From: Shouchella clausii
GTDB taxonomy: Bacteria; Bacillota; Bacilli; Bacillales; Bacillaceae_D
Length of the DNA: 64,000 nt
Assembly (NCBI RefSeq): GCF_001598215.1
Contig: NZ_BCXJ01000002.1
Coordinates: 248,001-312,000, forward strand
Direction of reading: 5' to 3'
Shown one piece after another: positions 52,267-62,382 of this stretch (within the stretch, counting starts at the first letter, position 1; every line of letters starts with the position of its first letter). The position numbers and the translations under genes are program-made. A model generated the notes under the pieces. That model did no database searches. It worked only from the letters and a program-made list of their open reading frames with translations, and was not told the DNA's origin.

Positions 52267-53168
52267 CGTTTAGCCACTCCTTCCGCTTTAAAGGAAATCG
52301 TCTGTTCCCCAATCCGTTCAAACAGCACGGCCATGTCCTTTTCTCCAAGCCCTGCTTGCTCAGCGTCTGCATACAGTTCAACTAAAGCTTCACTAATCGG
52401 CAATTTAATGCCGCGCTCTTTCGCAAGATCCATCGCAAAACGCAAATCTTTATTAAGCAGCTTTAAGGCAAATCCAGGTTCATAATTGCCTGTTGCCATA
52501 AACGATTTATAATTTCGCTCATAAATGCGGCTTTGGCCATAACTAACATTTAGGACGTTAAACAGAAAATCCAAATTTAAGCCGCTCTTTTCGGCAAGCG
52601 CCAATGCTTCTGCAACACCGGCTGTGTAAAAGCCAATCAGCAAATTATTGATCAACTTTGCATTGGTGCCGCTGTCATAGCTTTCACTAATATGAAAGAC
52701 ATTGCTTCCTAGTTTCATCAGGTGATCAGATACTGTCTCAAGCAGTTTTTTTGGACCGCCAACCATGAACGTCAAGGTTCGGTTTTCCGCTCCAACGACG
52801 CCGCCACTAACTGGAGCGGCCAAAAACGATAATCCTTTTTCTTCTGCCGCTTGCCCAATCCGCACTTCAAGCTCTGGAGCGACAGTGCTTGTGTCGACAA
52901 AGAGAATGCTCGAAGGGGCAGAAGCGAATACGCCCTCTTCTCCTAAATACACATTTTCGACCGCTTCAGAAGAAGGGAGGCTTGTAAAGATGAGCTCACT
53001 TGCCAGCACGATGTCTGTCAAATCATGGGCCCGCTTTCCCCCTGCCTGTTCAAACGCTAAAAGAGAAGCTTCATTGATGTCATAACCAACTACTTCATAT
53101 CCAGACTCAAGCAAATTTTTCGACATTGGCATGCCCATATTGCCTAAACCGATGAACCCGACTTTCAC
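52263..53168 (-). CDS. mmsB: 3-hydroxyisobutyrate dehydrogenase
   Basis: The enzyme oxidises 3-hydroxyisobutyrate to methylmalonate semialdehyde with NAD. The 301-residue protein has the dinucleotide motif [20 protein letters not shown], the substrate motif [20 protein letters not shown], and the catalytic Lys in [16 protein letters not shown]. It is the first gene of the mmsB-mmsA pair, separated from prpB by a 188-nt gap that is mostly repeat. GGGGGAGATGTC precedes its GTG/ATG start. Confidence 0.92.
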   Translation of the reverse strand: MKVGFIGLGNMGMPMSKNLLESGYEVVGYDINEASLLAFEQAGGKRAHDLTDIVLASELIFTSLPSSEAVENVYLGEEGVFASAPSSILFVDTSTVAPELEVRIGQAAEEKGLSFLAAPVSGGVVGAENRTLTFMVGGPKKLLETVSDHLMKLGSNVFHISESYDSGTNAKLINNLLIGFYTAGVAEALALAEKSGLNLDFLFNVLNVSYGQSRIYERNYKSFMATGNYEPGFALKLLNKDLRFAMDLAKERGIKLPISEALVELYADAEQAGLGEKDMAVLFERIGEQTISFKAEGVAKR

Positions 53169-53189
53169 GACATCTCCCCCTCTGGTGAT

Positions 53190-53353
53190 TTTGTCGACTT
53201 TAGCGATAACCTCAAGAGCCTGTCAAGCAGGCTCTCAGACTACACACAAACGCTCGCATATGTCGTCGTTTTCATATATTTAAAAACCGTTTCTCATGAC
53301 ACGCATTTTACTCGCATCTTCCCTTACTACATTCATCTGAAAAGCGTTTTCTC
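53190..53353. repeat. Intergenic repeat family, copy B
   Basis: On the plus strand TTGTCGACTTTAGCGATAAC lies at the left end, then a hairpin (AGAGCCTG with CAGGCTCT, 53215-53235), CTCAGACTACACACAAACGC, TCGCATATG, and, at the right end, CATCTGAAAAGCGTTTTCTC. Read on the minus strand, its end matches the start of copy A (AAAACGCTT.TCAGATGAA). It fills almost the whole gap between prpB and mmsB. Confidence 0.75.
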
Positions 53354-53357
53354 GGTT

Positions 53358-54266
53358 TTACTGGTCGCTTGTTAATACCGTTTTTGCGACAGACGCATCC
53401 AACGCTTCGAATTCTTCGTACGAAATGGCTTTGTATAATTCGCTGCGCTTTTGCATGTCAGCCAAACTCGCTTTTTGTGTGCCATTCTCCATAATATCAG
53501 TAAACACGCGTTCATATGCTTTGGCAGCTACACGGAGCGATGTGACTGGATAAATGACCATCGCAAAACCCATCTGTTCAAATTCCTCTGCTTTGTAATA
53601 AGGCGTTTTGCCAAACTCAGTCATATTAGCAAGCAAAGGCGCTTCGACTGCTTCGGCAAAGGCACGGAACTCTCCTTCGCCTTGCAACGCTTCTGGGAAA
53701 ATACCATCGGCGCCGGCATCGAGATAAAGCTTTGCGCGGTCAATTGCTGACTGAAGCCCTTCCACGCCCCTTGCATCGGTGCGGGCAATGATGACAAGCG
53801 ACGGAGCTGCTTGTTTCAAAGCAGCAATTTTTTGCGCCATCTCTTCTGCCTGAATCAGTTTTTTTCCGTTCAAATGGCCACATTTTTTCGGCAAATCTTG
53901 GTCTTCCATCTGTACAGCCGCAACGCCAGCCTCAACCATTTCTACCCCTGTTCGCGCAACGTTCATCACGCCGCCAAATCCAGTATCGATATCGACTAAA
54001 AGCGGCAGGTTTGTAGCCCGGACAATTTCCCGTGCTCGGGCGGCGACTTCGTTTGAGTGAACAATCCCAAGATCAGGCAAACCTAAGCTCGCCGTATAGG
54101 CAGCTCCTGACAAATAAAGGCTTGTAAAGCCCGTTTGTTTTGCGATTAAACCAGCCATCGCATCATGTGCCCCTGGAATTTGCAAAATTCCTTTTTCTGT
54201 CATCTGTTTGTAAAAAGACGTTGCCAGTTCATGTTGTGAGCGTGGTTCGTCTACAATCCAAGGCAT
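53358..54266 (-). CDS. prpB: Methylisocitrate lyase
   Basis: The enzyme splits 2-methylisocitrate into pyruvate and succinate, the last step of the methylcitrate cycle. The start is the ATG at 54266, behind AAAGGAGGG (the frame extends to 54296, overlapping prpD). The 302-residue protein has the PrpB/PEP-mutase signature LVDIDTGFGGVMNVARTGVE, the active-site DLPKKCGHLNGK, and IIARTDARGVEGLQSAIDRA. It lies 19 nt after prpD. Confidence 0.94.
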   Translation of the reverse strand: MPWIVDEPRSQHELATSFYKQMTEKGILQIPGAHDAMAGLIAKQTGFTSLYLSGAAYTASLGLPDLGIVHSNEVAARAREIVRATNLPLLVDIDTGFGGVMNVARTGVEMVEAGVAAVQMEDQDLPKKCGHLNGKKLIQAEEMAQKIAALKQAAPSLVIIARTDARGVEGLQSAIDRAKLYLDAGADGIFPEALQGEGEFRAFAEAVEAPLLANMTEFGKTPYYKAEEFEQMGFAMVIYPVTSLRVAAKAYERVFTDIMENGTQKASLADMQKRSELYKAISYEEFEALDASVAKTVLTSDQ

Positions 54267-54285
54267 TGCAATCCCTCCTTTCCTT

Positions 54286-55719
54286 CTATAAGGCAAACAA
54301 GTCTGTAAAAGCCGGCACTGACATGTTGCCTAAGTCTTTGTTTGTACATGCCTCAAGGATTGCTTTTTCTTGCTTTTGCGGGTAATGACTAGCGATATTT
54401 GCTGCGAATTTTGCCTGGATAGCAGGAACGGCTTCTTCGCGGCGGAAACGATGGCCGAGTGGATATTCGATTGTTACTTGGTCCGTTTTTGTACCGTCCT
54501 TAAAAAAGACTTGCACAGCATTGGCAATGGACCGTTTTTCTGGATCTAAGTAGTCTATTGAAAACTGCTTGTTTTCCGTGACAACCATCAAATCGCGAAG
54601 TTGGTCCACGCGTGGATTTTGGGCCATCTCATCTTCATAGTCATCTGCTACAATTGCACCTTTTAACAGGCCAATTGCTGTAATATATTGCAAACAATGA
54701 TCCCGATCAGCAGGATTGTAAAGCGGCCCTTTTTTGTCAATAATGCGGATCGCCGATTCATGGGTCTGGATGTCAATACGGTCGATCTCATCCAAACGGT
54801 CGCGGACCGACTCATGTAACGTTACTGCCGCTTCGGCTGCCGTTTGCGCATGGAATTCAGCTGGATAAGACACTTTAAATAACACGTTTTCCATGACATA
54901 CGAATCGAGCTTACGGGCAAGCACGACTTCCTTCTTACCAAAAAGTACATCTTGGAAACCCCATCCTGGAGCAGACAGCGCTGTTTTATAGCCCATCTCG
55001 CCAGTTAAGGCTGTCATTGCCAAAAAGACGCCTCGGCTTGTTGCGTCCCCTGCCGCCCATGATTTCCGCGAGCCTGTGTTCGGAGCGTGGCGGTATGTGC
55101 GCAATGAGGAATTGTCAATCCACGCATGGGAGACGGCGTTTACGACTTCCTCTTTTGTACCACCAAGCATCCCGGCTACAACAGCCGTAGTCGCTACTTT
55201 TACGAGGAGCACATGGTCAAGGCCAACTCGGTTAAAGCTATTTTCCAGCGCAAGCACGCCTTGGATTTCATGGGCTTTCACCATCGCGATTAACACATCT
55301 TGGATTGTTAGAGGTGCTTTGCCTTCCGCTATGTTTTTTCTGCTTATATAGTCGGCTGTCGCTAAGATGCCGCCAAGGTTATCCGATGGGTGCCCCCACT
55401 CGGCCGCAAGCCACGTATCGTTGTAATCGAGCCACCGTATCATCGTGCCAATATTAAAAGCGCCTCGAACCGGGTCTAGGACATGCGGTGTGCCAGGAAC
55501 TTTAACGCCATTTGGAACAATCGTCCCTGGCACAACCGGTCCGAGCATTTTGACGCATTCTGGATAGCGGAGGGCGAGAATGCCGCAGCCAATCGTATCA
55601 ATAAGAACGTGTGCTGCCGTTTCCAGCGCCTCCTCGCTTGTAATGTCCTTTTTTAGCACATACTCGGCAATTTCCTCTAAGAGCAAGTCTGTTTTCCTTG
55701 TATCCGTTTTCAATTCCAT
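54286..55719 (-). CDS. prpD: 2-methylcitrate dehydratase
   Basis: PrpD dehydrates 2-methylcitrate. The 477-residue protein belongs to the MmgE/PrpD family: [20 protein letters not shown], then [20 protein letters not shown] and [20 protein letters not shown], with [20 protein letters not shown]. It lies between prpC and prpB, with 22-nt and 19-nt gaps, so prpC, prpD and prpB are one operon. Confidence 0.94.
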   Translation of the reverse strand: MELKTDTRKTDLLLEEIAEYVLKKDITSEEALETAAHVLIDTIGCGILALRYPECVKMLGPVVPGTIVPNGVKVPGTPHVLDPVRGAFNIGTMIRWLDYNDTWLAAEWGHPSDNLGGILATADYISRKNIAEGKAPLTIQDVLIAMVKAHEIQGVLALENSFNRVGLDHVLLVKVATTAVVAGMLGGTKEEVVNAVSHAWIDNSSLRTYRHAPNTGSRKSWAAGDATSRGVFLAMTALTGEMGYKTALSAPGWGFQDVLFGKKEVVLARKLDSYVMENVLFKVSYPAEFHAQTAAEAAVTLHESVRDRLDEIDRIDIQTHESAIRIIDKKGPLYNPADRDHCLQYITAIGLLKGAIVADDYEDEMAQNPRVDQLRDLMVVTENKQFSIDYLDPEKRSIANAVQVFFKDGTKTDQVTIEYPLGHRFRREEAVPAIQAKFAANIASHYPQKQEKAILEACTNKDLGNMSVPAFTDLFAL

Positions 55720-55741
55720 GCAAAAAACCTCCGTTGTCCCT

Positions 55742-56863
55742 TCATTTCTGTACAGATGTATAACGCGGCCCCGTATACTTAACCCGCGGCCTAAATAGCT
55801 TATTGTTTCGATGTTGCTCGATTACATGGGCACTTAGCCCGGCTGTCCGGGACGAAAAGAAAATTGGGGTATACAAGCTGATTGGGATGCCTAACATCCA
55901 GTATACTGGGGCTGCATAATAGTCCAGATTCGGATAAAGTCCCTTCTCTTTTGCCATAAGAGCCTCTCCTGCCTCACACATTCGCAGGAGCCTGTCATCT
56001 CCAGCAGCTTGTGAAAGTTCAGCAAGCGCCTCTTTCATAATGAGAGCGCGTGGGTCGATTTTTTTCATATAAACTCGATGGCCAAATCCCATTATTTTCT
56101 CTTTTTTCTTTAACTTATTCGACAGAAGCGTTTCAAACTCTTCAGGCGAGTTTGCATCAAGGAGCATATACATAACTGCCTCATTGGCGCCGCCATGCAA
56201 ATGCCCTTTTAAAGAAGCGACTGCCCCTGTGAGGGCGCCATACATATCTGAAAGTGTAGAGGCGATGACTCGCGCTGCAAAAGTGGAGTTAGGCATTTCA
56301 TGCTCAGAATAAAGCAACAGCGATTGGTCGAATACACGCTCTTCTAATTCACTCGGCACATTCCCTGTGATCATGTATAAGAAATTGGCGCTATAGGAAA
56401 GGGAATCTTTTGGCGTTAAAACTTGTTTCTTCTCAAGGATGCGGTAGCTGTTAGCCACAATCGCTGGCAGCTTCGCCAGCAGTTCATAGGCCCGTTCACG
56501 GTTTGCCTCCTCGCCGCGGTCATCTAGCCGTGTATCAAAACCTCCTAGCACAGAAACGCCCGTCCGCAGTGCATCCATTGGGTGTGTCGATGCTGGCAAC
56601 CGTTTTAAAACGTCCAAAATGGCTTCAGGCAAGTCATACGAACCGCTTAAACGCTCTGCTAATACTAGCCGTTCTTGTTCCGACGGCAATTCACCCTTTA
56701 ACAATAAGTGGACAATATCCAAATAGCCATTTGTTTTTGATAATTGAATCAAGTCGTAACCGTGGATAATGATTTGTCCTTGTTCCGTGTCGAGAAAAGA
56801 TAAATCGGTTTCTGCCGCAATCACTCCGTCCAAACCTGGATGATACGTTTGTTCAACTTGCAT
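55742..56863 (-). CDS. prpC: 2-methylcitrate synthase / citrate synthase
   Basis: The enzyme condenses propionyl-CoA with oxaloacetate. The 373-residue protein has the citrate-synthase active-site histidines in [16 protein letters not shown] and [17 protein letters not shown] and an Asp region in [18 protein letters not shown] housekeeping citrate synthase is similar in sequence; the operon with prpD and prpB makes methylcitrate synthase the likely role (MmgD/PrpC type). AGGAGGG precedes the ATG. Upstream is a 510-nt gap towards the divergent LysR gene. Confidence 0.93.
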   Translation of the reverse strand: MQVEQTYHPGLDGVIAAETDLSFLDTEQGQIIIHGYDLIQLSKTNGYLDIVHLLLKGELPSEQERLVLAERLSGSYDLPEAILDVLKRLPASTHPMDALRTGVSVLGGFDTRLDDRGEEANRERAYELLAKLPAIVANSYRILEKKQVLTPKDSLSYSANFLYMITGNVPSELEERVFDQSLLLYSEHEMPNSTFAARVIASTLSDMYGALTGAVASLKGHLHGGANEAVMYMLLDANSPEEFETLLSNKLKKKEKIMGFGHRVYMKKIDPRALIMKEALAELSQAAGDDRLLRMCEAGEALMAKEKGLYPNLDYYAAPVYWMLGIPISLYTPIFFSSRTAGLSAHVIEQHRNNKLFRPRVKYTGPRYTSVQK

Positions 56864-57374
56864 GCGATCCCTCCTTTTTCTTTTTCCGAGTAAAACGATA
56901 AGTCTAATTAAATAAAGCGCTTACATAATTCGACGAAACTCACCTCCAGCTGCCGTATACGACTTCGATGTGTTCATCCGTCTACTTAAATGTAACATAC
57001 TCCAAATTCACTCGGCAATAATCATTTGTTTTTTCAGCGATTCTGGAGACAACCTCGCTTCTACCAACTGGTATTTTTGTCCACTATGCCAACGCCTCTT
57101 CCGTCCCCCCTTGACGTTAATGGCCTATTTTCTTTCAGGAAGCGGACAGCACTATATTAAAAAGGGCTTATAAATATCTCTTGCCCAATCGCCCTAGCAC
57201 GGTCGATCTGTGCTGATTTTGCCAGCAGTTTTTTCATTTATACAACCAACACTTCTTGTTATTTGTATCCTTCATTCATGGCCTTACACACTTCATTTGT
57301 TGCTGCAAAACGCCTATTTTTGTAAACTAATGAAAAAAGCAATGATACCCATTGCTTAGAAAAGAGATGGTTGG
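56864..57374. other. Divergent prpC/lysR intergenic region
   Basis: About 510 nt without a gene, containing the promoters of both directions. I see a cre-like site at 56912-56925 and a short hairpin (GCAATG with CATTGC) at about 57338-57355, and no recognised RNA family. Confidence 0.5.
56912..56925 (-). promoter_or_regulatory. cre-like CcpA site upstream of prpC
   Basis: ATAAAGCGCTTACA matches the cre consensus TGNAANCGNTNNCA at seven of nine defined positions and has the central palindrome TAAAGCGCTTA. It lies about 50 nt upstream of prpC. Carbon-catabolite repression of propionate use would be expected. Confidence 0.4.
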
Positions 57375-58247
57375 ATGCGACTAGAAGAGGACTTATTGAT
57401 TGCAACGCTAAGCGATGAGGGGACCATTCGCGGTGCATCACGCAAGTTATATATCTCCCAGCCCGCTCTCAGCCAACGGCTTAAGCAAATCGAACAACGC
57501 TTTGGGGAGCCGCTGTTTATCCGCACCCACAAATCACTTATTCCAACACCAGTAGGGGAAGAAGTGATTGCCTTTGCCAAACGCCGTGTTCAGGAGGAAA
57601 AACAACTACAAGACCGCCTTAGCAAGTTGACAGGAACCATCCGTGGCACGCTTTCACTAGGAGTCTCATCCGTCATTGCCCAATACGTATTGCCAAAGCC
57701 ATTGCGTGCCTACGTGAACGCTTACCCCGATGTCAAAATTGATTTGCATACGGGCCTTAGTTCTGCTATTTATCAAAACAGGCATCATACGCATCTTTCG
57801 ATTATTCGCGGCGATGTCGACGATAAAGAAGGGCTCACGCTGCTATTTTCTGAACAGCTCTACTATGTCCGCCGCGTCGATACAGAGAAACCAACTGTGT
57901 TCATTTCTTTTCAAAGCGATGATGCCTTCCAATCGCTCATTGAAGAATGGCTGTTTGCTGAGGCGACCCGCTCGCCCTTACAAACGATCAACGTTGACCA
58001 AATTGAAACATGCAAGCAATTAATGGCAAACGGCATTGGCGCCGCCATTCTTCCAGAGGTTGCCGTCCGCGACTTAAACGGAAACGACTATATACGAATG
58101 CCATTGGACGTAAACGGCAAGGAACAGATGCGCAGCACTTGGTTGCATTGCCCAGAAAGCCATCGGTCCCTTCCACAAGTAAAAGCGTTTTTAACGTTTT
58201 TACAAGGGGCACTACCGCCATCTCCTCATAAAAACACATCCAATTAG
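57375..58247 (+). CDS. LysR-family regulator
   Basis: The 290-residue protein has the LysR helix-turn-helix: LIATLSDEGTIRGASRKLYI, SQPALSQRLKQIEQRFGEPL and FIRTHKSLIPTPVGEEV. The effector domain has the RGTLSLGVSSVIAQYVLPKP region. It is divergent from prpC and so probably regulates the methylcitrate operon, though that is positional inference only. The ATG at 57375 has a weak ribosome site. Confidence 0.88.
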   Translation: MRLEEDLLIATLSDEGTIRGASRKLYISQPALSQRLKQIEQRFGEPLFIRTHKSLIPTPVGEEVIAFAKRRVQEEKQLQDRLSKLTGTIRGTLSLGVSSVIAQYVLPKPLRAYVNAYPDVKIDLHTGLSSAIYQNRHHTHLSIIRGDVDDKEGLTLLFSEQLYYVRRVDTEKPTVFISFQSDDAFQSLIEEWLFAEATRSPLQTINVDQIETCKQLMANGIGAAILPEVAVRDLNGNDYIRMPLDVNGKEQMRSTWLHCPESHRSLPQVKAFLTFLQGALPPSPHKNTSN

Positions 58248-58264
58248 ATGCGTTGACTACACGG

Positions 58265-58732
58265 TTACAGATTCATTGAATAGGTTGTAAAGGATAAGAT
58301 GGTCGCAAATACACTCCATAAAACATAAGGCAAAAGAAGGTAGCTTGCCACTTTGCTATATTTTTTGGCTACTATCATTAATACCAGTGCTGTGAGGGCT
58401 ACAAACAAGGAGTCAATCGATGCGGCCAGCAAGTTCTTTTGTGTAAACTGAAAATAGCTGAATGCTTGATTAATCACATAATTAATCAAAAGCGCAAACC
58501 AGTAGCTTTTCGCACCTTTAAATCTAAAGACTGCATACACAATAGCAGCTGAAAGGGATATTAGGACAAACAGGATAGCCCAAATGACTCCGATCGTAGA
58601 TCCACTTGGCGTCCATTCCGGCTTGTTCAGTGAATGGTACCATTCTTGATCAACTGGAAACAGGTAATCGGCGGCTGAAAAAAGCGCGTAAGTAATAATA
58701 AAAACCGCTATGGTGCCGGCAATTTTCTTCAT
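58265..58732 (-). CDS. TspO/MBR family protein
   Basis: The 155-residue protein has five membrane spans and the family pattern SLNKPEWTPSGSTIGVIWAI, then ALLINYVINQAFSYFQFTQK. TspO proteins bind porphyrins and take part in stress or haem handling; the exact role in Firmicutes is unclear. It lies convergent with the LysR gene, with a 17-nt gap. ATG at 58732. Confidence 0.9.
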   Translation of the reverse strand: MKKIAGTIAVFIITYALFSAADYLFPVDQEWYHSLNKPEWTPSGSTIGVIWAILFVLISLSAAIVYAVFRFKGAKSYWFALLINYVINQAFSYFQFTQKNLLAASIDSLFVALTALVLMIVAKKYSKVASYLLLPYVLWSVFATILSFTTYSMNL

Positions 58733-58913
58733 GTTCTAACCTCCGCATTATGTATCATGCCCCTCAGCTTGTAAAACAATCCCCCGTGGTGTTAGCTAGG
58801 GTTACCAATGGTTTCGATCAATCACATGTTTATGAATCGTGTGGGCGTCTGTACTAATAGAACCGATGCGTCAAATGATTTATATTCTACGTTTGTTTAT
58901 TTTTTTGTTGCAT

Positions 58914-58943
58914 AGAAAAAGCCCTGTCATCACGACAGGGCTT
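58914..58943 (-). terminator. Terminator of ppiB
   Basis: On the minus strand AAGCCCTGTC and GACAGGGCTT (10 bp) enclose a 5-nt loop and are followed by TTTTC. It lies 12 nt after the stop codon. Confidence 0.88.
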
Positions 58944-58955
58944 ACTGCTGTACAC

Positions 58956-59390
58956 TTATTCTTCCCAAACTTTCACTTCTAACATCACATCGCCTTGTTT
59001 GATGCGGTACACACTGTCTAGTCCTTCAACGACTTGCCCGAACACCGTGTGGACACCATCAAGATGGGGTTGAGGCTCATGGACGATAAAGAATTGGCTG
59101 CCACCTGTGTCTCGACCGGCGTGTGCCATTGAAAGCGCCCCTGGAACATGTTTATGTGGGTTGCCTTCTGTCTCGCATTTTATCGTATAGCCTGGACCAC
59201 CTGTGCCATTTCCATTTGGATCTCCCCCTTGGGCAACAAATCCAGGGATGACACGGTGGAACGTAAGACCATTATAAAACCCTTTATTGGCCAGTGTTTC
59301 GAAATTTTCTACGGTACCAGGCGCAGCGTCCTCATAAAATTCGATGACAATCTTTTCACCGTTTTCAAATTCAATGCTTCCTTTTTTCAT
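58956..59390 (-). CDS. ppiB: Peptidyl-prolyl cis-trans isomerase B (cyclophilin)
   Basis: The start is the ATG at 59390 (the frame extends to 59411), 9 nt after GAGG, giving 144 residues, close to B. subtilis PpiB. The cyclophilin active site is visible: [20 protein letters not shown] with the catalytic Arg, then [20 protein letters not shown] and [15 protein letters not shown]. It speeds proline isomerisation in the cytoplasm. It lies 75 nt downstream of lysA. Confidence 0.95.
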   Translation of the reverse strand: MKKGSIEFENGEKIVIEFYEDAAPGTVENFETLANKGFYNGLTFHRVIPGFVAQGGDPNGNGTGGPGYTIKCETEGNPHKHVPGALSMAHAGRDTGGSQFFIVHEPQPHLDGVHTVFGQVVEGLDSVYRIKQGDVMLEVKVWEE

Positions 59391-59464
59391 CCAAAAAAAC
59401 CTCACTCTCAACTATGAAGTAGCGGCAAGCGCTTGTTCCATTGTACACAAATCTCCAGTAATTC

Positions 59465-60796
59465 TCAAACGTCACTTGTTTCTTTTACATTCGCTTGATA
59501 AGCAAGATCGAGCTTGGTTAAATCTTCATAACTCTCCCGTTGAATCACTAGTTGATCTGCCCCGTCTTCTGCAAACACAACAGCCGGGCGTGGAATGCGG
59601 TTGTAATTATTTGCCATTGAGTAGCCGTACGCCCCGGTACAAAACATCGCTAGGACGTCGCCATGCTTCACCTCTGGCAGAGGCATATCCCAGACAAGCA
59701 TATCGCCGCTTTCACAACATTTGCCTGCTACAGAAAACGTTTCTTCTGCTTTGTCGTGGGCGCGGTTGGCAAGCAATCCTTCGTATTTAGCATCATATAA
59801 AGCTGGGCGCAAGTTATCACTCATTCCCCCATCTACAGATAGATAACGCCGGACATTGGGAATGTCTTTCGTTGAACCAATTGTATATAGTGTTGTGGCT
59901 GCATCCCCGACAAGAGAACGCCCAGGCTCAATCCAAATTTCTGGGATCGCCAAACCTAAACGGTCAGCGTGTTTTTTTGTTTCCTTTACAATTTCTTCAA
60001 TGTACGCTTCAGGCACTAGTGGCTTGTCTCCTTCTACATAACGAATGCCAAAGCCACCACCGAAATTGAGCACACGCGGTACAAAGTCGAATTCCTCTTG
60101 CCACCTTTGAAGCTGGTTAAAAACTTTTTCAATCGCAAGCACAAAGCCTTCTGTTTCAAAAATTTGCGAACCGATATGGCTATGGACGCCAAGCAAATCA
60201 ATGAATTTGCTGCTTTCGGCAATCCGCGCCGCCTTGTCCGCCTGCCCGCTAGCAATGTCAAATCCAAACTTTGAGTCTTCTTGCCCTGTTGCGATAAATT
60301 CATGGGTATGGGCTTCAACTCCTGGAGTTAAACGGAGCAAAATCGAAACCGTTTGCTCCCTGTTTGCGGCGAGTTCCTCAAGCAATTCTAGCTCATAAAA
60401 ATTGTCCGCGACGATACAGCCGATTCCCGCTTTAATGGCCATTTCTAATTCTTCTCGGCTTTTATTGTTGCCGTGGAAATGGATCCGCCCTGGCTCGACC
60501 CCTGCTTTTAGGGCGGTAAACAGCTCGCCACCTGAAACAACGTCAATGCTCAAATCTAGCGAGGCGGCTAGTTGGTACATGGCAATGCAGCTAAAAGCTT
60601 TGCTCGCGTAGGCAACTTGATAGGAAACCCCTTCTGCCTCAAATGCTTGTTTAAAAGCGCGGGCTCGTTCTTTTATGAGAGCAGTATCATAAACAAACAA
60701 GGGCGTATCGTATTTTTTTGCTAAATCCACTGTATCGACGCCGCCAATTTCCAAATGGCCAGCTTTGTTAATTGTCATTGTCCCGTGTAAATACAT
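59465..60796 (-). CDS. lysA: Diaminopimelate decarboxylase
   Basis: LysA makes lysine from meso-diaminopimelate. The start is the ATG at 60796, behind GGGAGTGG (the frame extends to 60841, within the terminator). The 443-residue PLP enzyme has the cofactor Lys in YQVAYASKAFSCIAMYQL, HFHGNNKSREELEMAI, GVHSHIGSQIFETEGF, NFGGGFGIRYVEGDKPL, EPGRSLVGDAATTLY and CCESGDMLVWDM. A terminator lies directly before it, so its expression comes by read-through or from a promoter within spoVAF. Confidence 0.95.
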   Translation of the reverse strand: MYLHGTMTINKAGHLEIGGVDTVDLAKKYDTPLFVYDTALIKERARAFKQAFEAEGVSYQVAYASKAFSCIAMYQLAASLDLSIDVVSGGELFTALKAGVEPGRIHFHGNNKSREELEMAIKAGIGCIVADNFYELELLEELAANREQTVSILLRLTPGVEAHTHEFIATGQEDSKFGFDIASGQADKAARIAESSKFIDLLGVHSHIGSQIFETEGFVLAIEKVFNQLQRWQEEFDFVPRVLNFGGGFGIRYVEGDKPLVPEAYIEEIVKETKKHADRLGLAIPEIWIEPGRSLVGDAATTLYTIGSTKDIPNVRRYLSVDGGMSDNLRPALYDAKYEGLLANRAHDKAEETFSVAGKCCESGDMLVWDMPLPEVKHGDVLAMFCTGAYGYSMANNYNRIPRPAVVFAEDGADQLVIQRESYEDLTKLDLAYQANVKETSDV

Positions 60797-60820
60797 GGCT
60801 CCACTCCCTTGTATCCCTTT

Positions 60821-60860
60821 AAAAAAAGCAACTTCAGCCAAAAAGGCTAAGCTGCTTTTT
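60821..60860 (-). terminator. Terminator between spoVAF and lysA
   Basis: On the minus strand AAAGCAGCTTAGCC and GGCTGAAGTTGCTTT pair (one bulged base), with a TTTTT loop and a run of seven T after the stem. It ends about 25 nt before the lysA start. Confidence 0.82.
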
Positions 60861-60900
60861 CGCGTTTTTCCACTAGTGTATCAAATCCACGTTCGTTTGG

Positions 60901-62382
60901 CTACTCGCTTGTTGGCGTTTGCCTAATTTTATCTTGTGGATGGACAATACTTGGCCTCCACCTGAGCGATGGCACTGAAGCCCTGCACAACACTTGGTAT
61001 AATGCAGGCGGGTCAAAAGGCAAAAATGGCCATAAGTAAGGGCGCTGCAAAGGGGCAAGTCGCACAAGTGAAAAAAACAGCAATGTCATTGCGACCACTA
61101 AGCCCATTCCGTCAAAAAAGATGACTGATAAAATTAAGCCGTAGCGTGCTATCCTAAGCGCTACACCGAGCTCATAGCTTGGAGTGGCAAACATGCCAAT
61201 TGCGCCAAGGGAAACATAAAGAATAACTTCTGCCGTAAAATAGCCGACTTCAATCGCTATTTCGCCAATCAGCAAGGCGGCGACTAGCCCTAATGCAGTC
61301 GCTAATGGCGAAGGGGTATGAATAGCAGCCATTCGCAACAATTCAATGCCGGCTTCGGCAAAAATAACTTGCAGTGCAATCGGAATGTTTTTATTTTCGT
61401 TTACTCCGATAAAATCAAGAGCGGGGGGTACCATTTCTTGATTGATGGCGAGAAGCAACCAAAACGGTACAATTAAAAGTGAAAACAAAATGCCAACTAG
61501 ACGCATCCAGCGGAGGAACGTCCCCACTGCTGGAGCCTGCCTGTATTCTTCCGCATGCTGAACGTGGTGAAAAATCGTCGCTGGCGTTATGACAACAGAC
61601 GGCGAGGTGTCGACAATGATGACGACATGCCCTTCTAAAATATGGGTAGCGGCTACATCGGGCCGTTCGGTATAGCGCACTAAAGGGAAAGGGTTAAGCC
61701 CTTGTTTGACAATGTATTCTTCGACGACTTTGTCTGCCATTGTCAAGCCGTCGATGTTGATCGCTCTTAATTCTTTTTTAATGATTTTAATAAAGCCTGG
61801 ATCGACAATGCCATCTATATAACAAAGGCAAATATCGGTTTTAGAGCGGACGCCGACTTGCATAATTTCTTGCCGAAGCCGCTCATCACGAATGCGGCGC
61901 CTGGTCAACCCTGTGTTAAAGATAATATTTTCTGTATAGCCATCTCGTGCACCACGAACAACACGCTCTGTATCTGGCTCTTCAGGACCCCTTCCTGGAT
62001 AGGAACGGACGTCGGCAACAAGCGCTTTCGCCTCCCCGTCTACAATAACGAAGATCAGCCCTGACAGCACTTGAGTAATGGCGCGGTCCATTGATTCCGT
62101 TTCTTCCACTTGGATATGGGCCAAATGATTTTTAATCGTTACAAACGGTTGTTCAACACGGCGCAACCTGCCTTCAACTTCCATGAGCTCGCGTAAAATT
62201 TCAATGATATATAAATTGTCGACAAGACCTGTCAAATAATAAATGCCGACCTCTCTATTAAAAATTTTCAGCTTGCGAACGCCAACATCAAAGGATTGGT
62301 CAAGACCAAGTCTTTCCTTTAAAATCGCTTCATTCTCGGAAAAGTCATGGCTAAAGTTCATCGGTTTCATCGGGGACTTCAC
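60901..62382 (-). CDS. spoVAF: SpoVAF, spore germination GerA-family protein
   Basis: The start is the GTG at 62382 (AGGAG 8 nt upstream), giving 493 residues. The N-terminal soluble part and the later spans (LFSLLIVPFWLLLAINQEM, LATALGLVAALLIGEIAIEV) match GerA A-subunits, and FRAxxG-type motifs include FNTGLTRRRIRDERL and CLCYIDGIVDPGFIKIIKKE. SpoVAF is an inner-membrane protein that aids germination. It overlaps spoVAEa by 32 bp and ends the spoVA operon, as in B. subtilis. Confidence 0.93.
   Translation of the reverse strand: MKSPMKPMNFSHDFSENEAILKERLGLDQSFDVGVRKLKIFNREVGIYYLTGLVDNLYIIEILRELMEVEGRLRRVEQPFVTIKNHLAHIQVEETESMDRAITQVLSGLIFVIVDGEAKALVADVRSYPGRGPEEPDTERVVRGARDGYTENIIFNTGLTRRRIRDERLRQEIMQVGVRSKTDICLCYIDGIVDPGFIKIIKKELRAINIDGLTMADKVVEEYIVKQGLNPFPLVRYTERPDVAATHILEGHVVIIVDTSPSVVITPATIFHHVQHAEEYRQAPAVGTFLRWMRLVGILFSLLIVPFWLLLAINQEMVPPALDFIGVNENKNIPIALQVIFAEAGIELLRMAAIHTPSPLATALGLVAALLIGEIAIEVGYFTAEVILYVSLGAIGMFATPSYELGVALRIARYGLILSVIFFDGMGLVVAMTLLFFSLVRLAPLQRPYLWPFLPFDPPALYQVLCRASVPSLRWRPSIVHPQDKIRQTPTSE

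Noticed and set aside
53337-53356. cre site at the end of prpB
   Set aside because: GAAAAGCGTTTTC looks like a CcpA site, but it lies at the 3' end of prpB and is part of the intergenic repeat; spacing does not fit the consensus.
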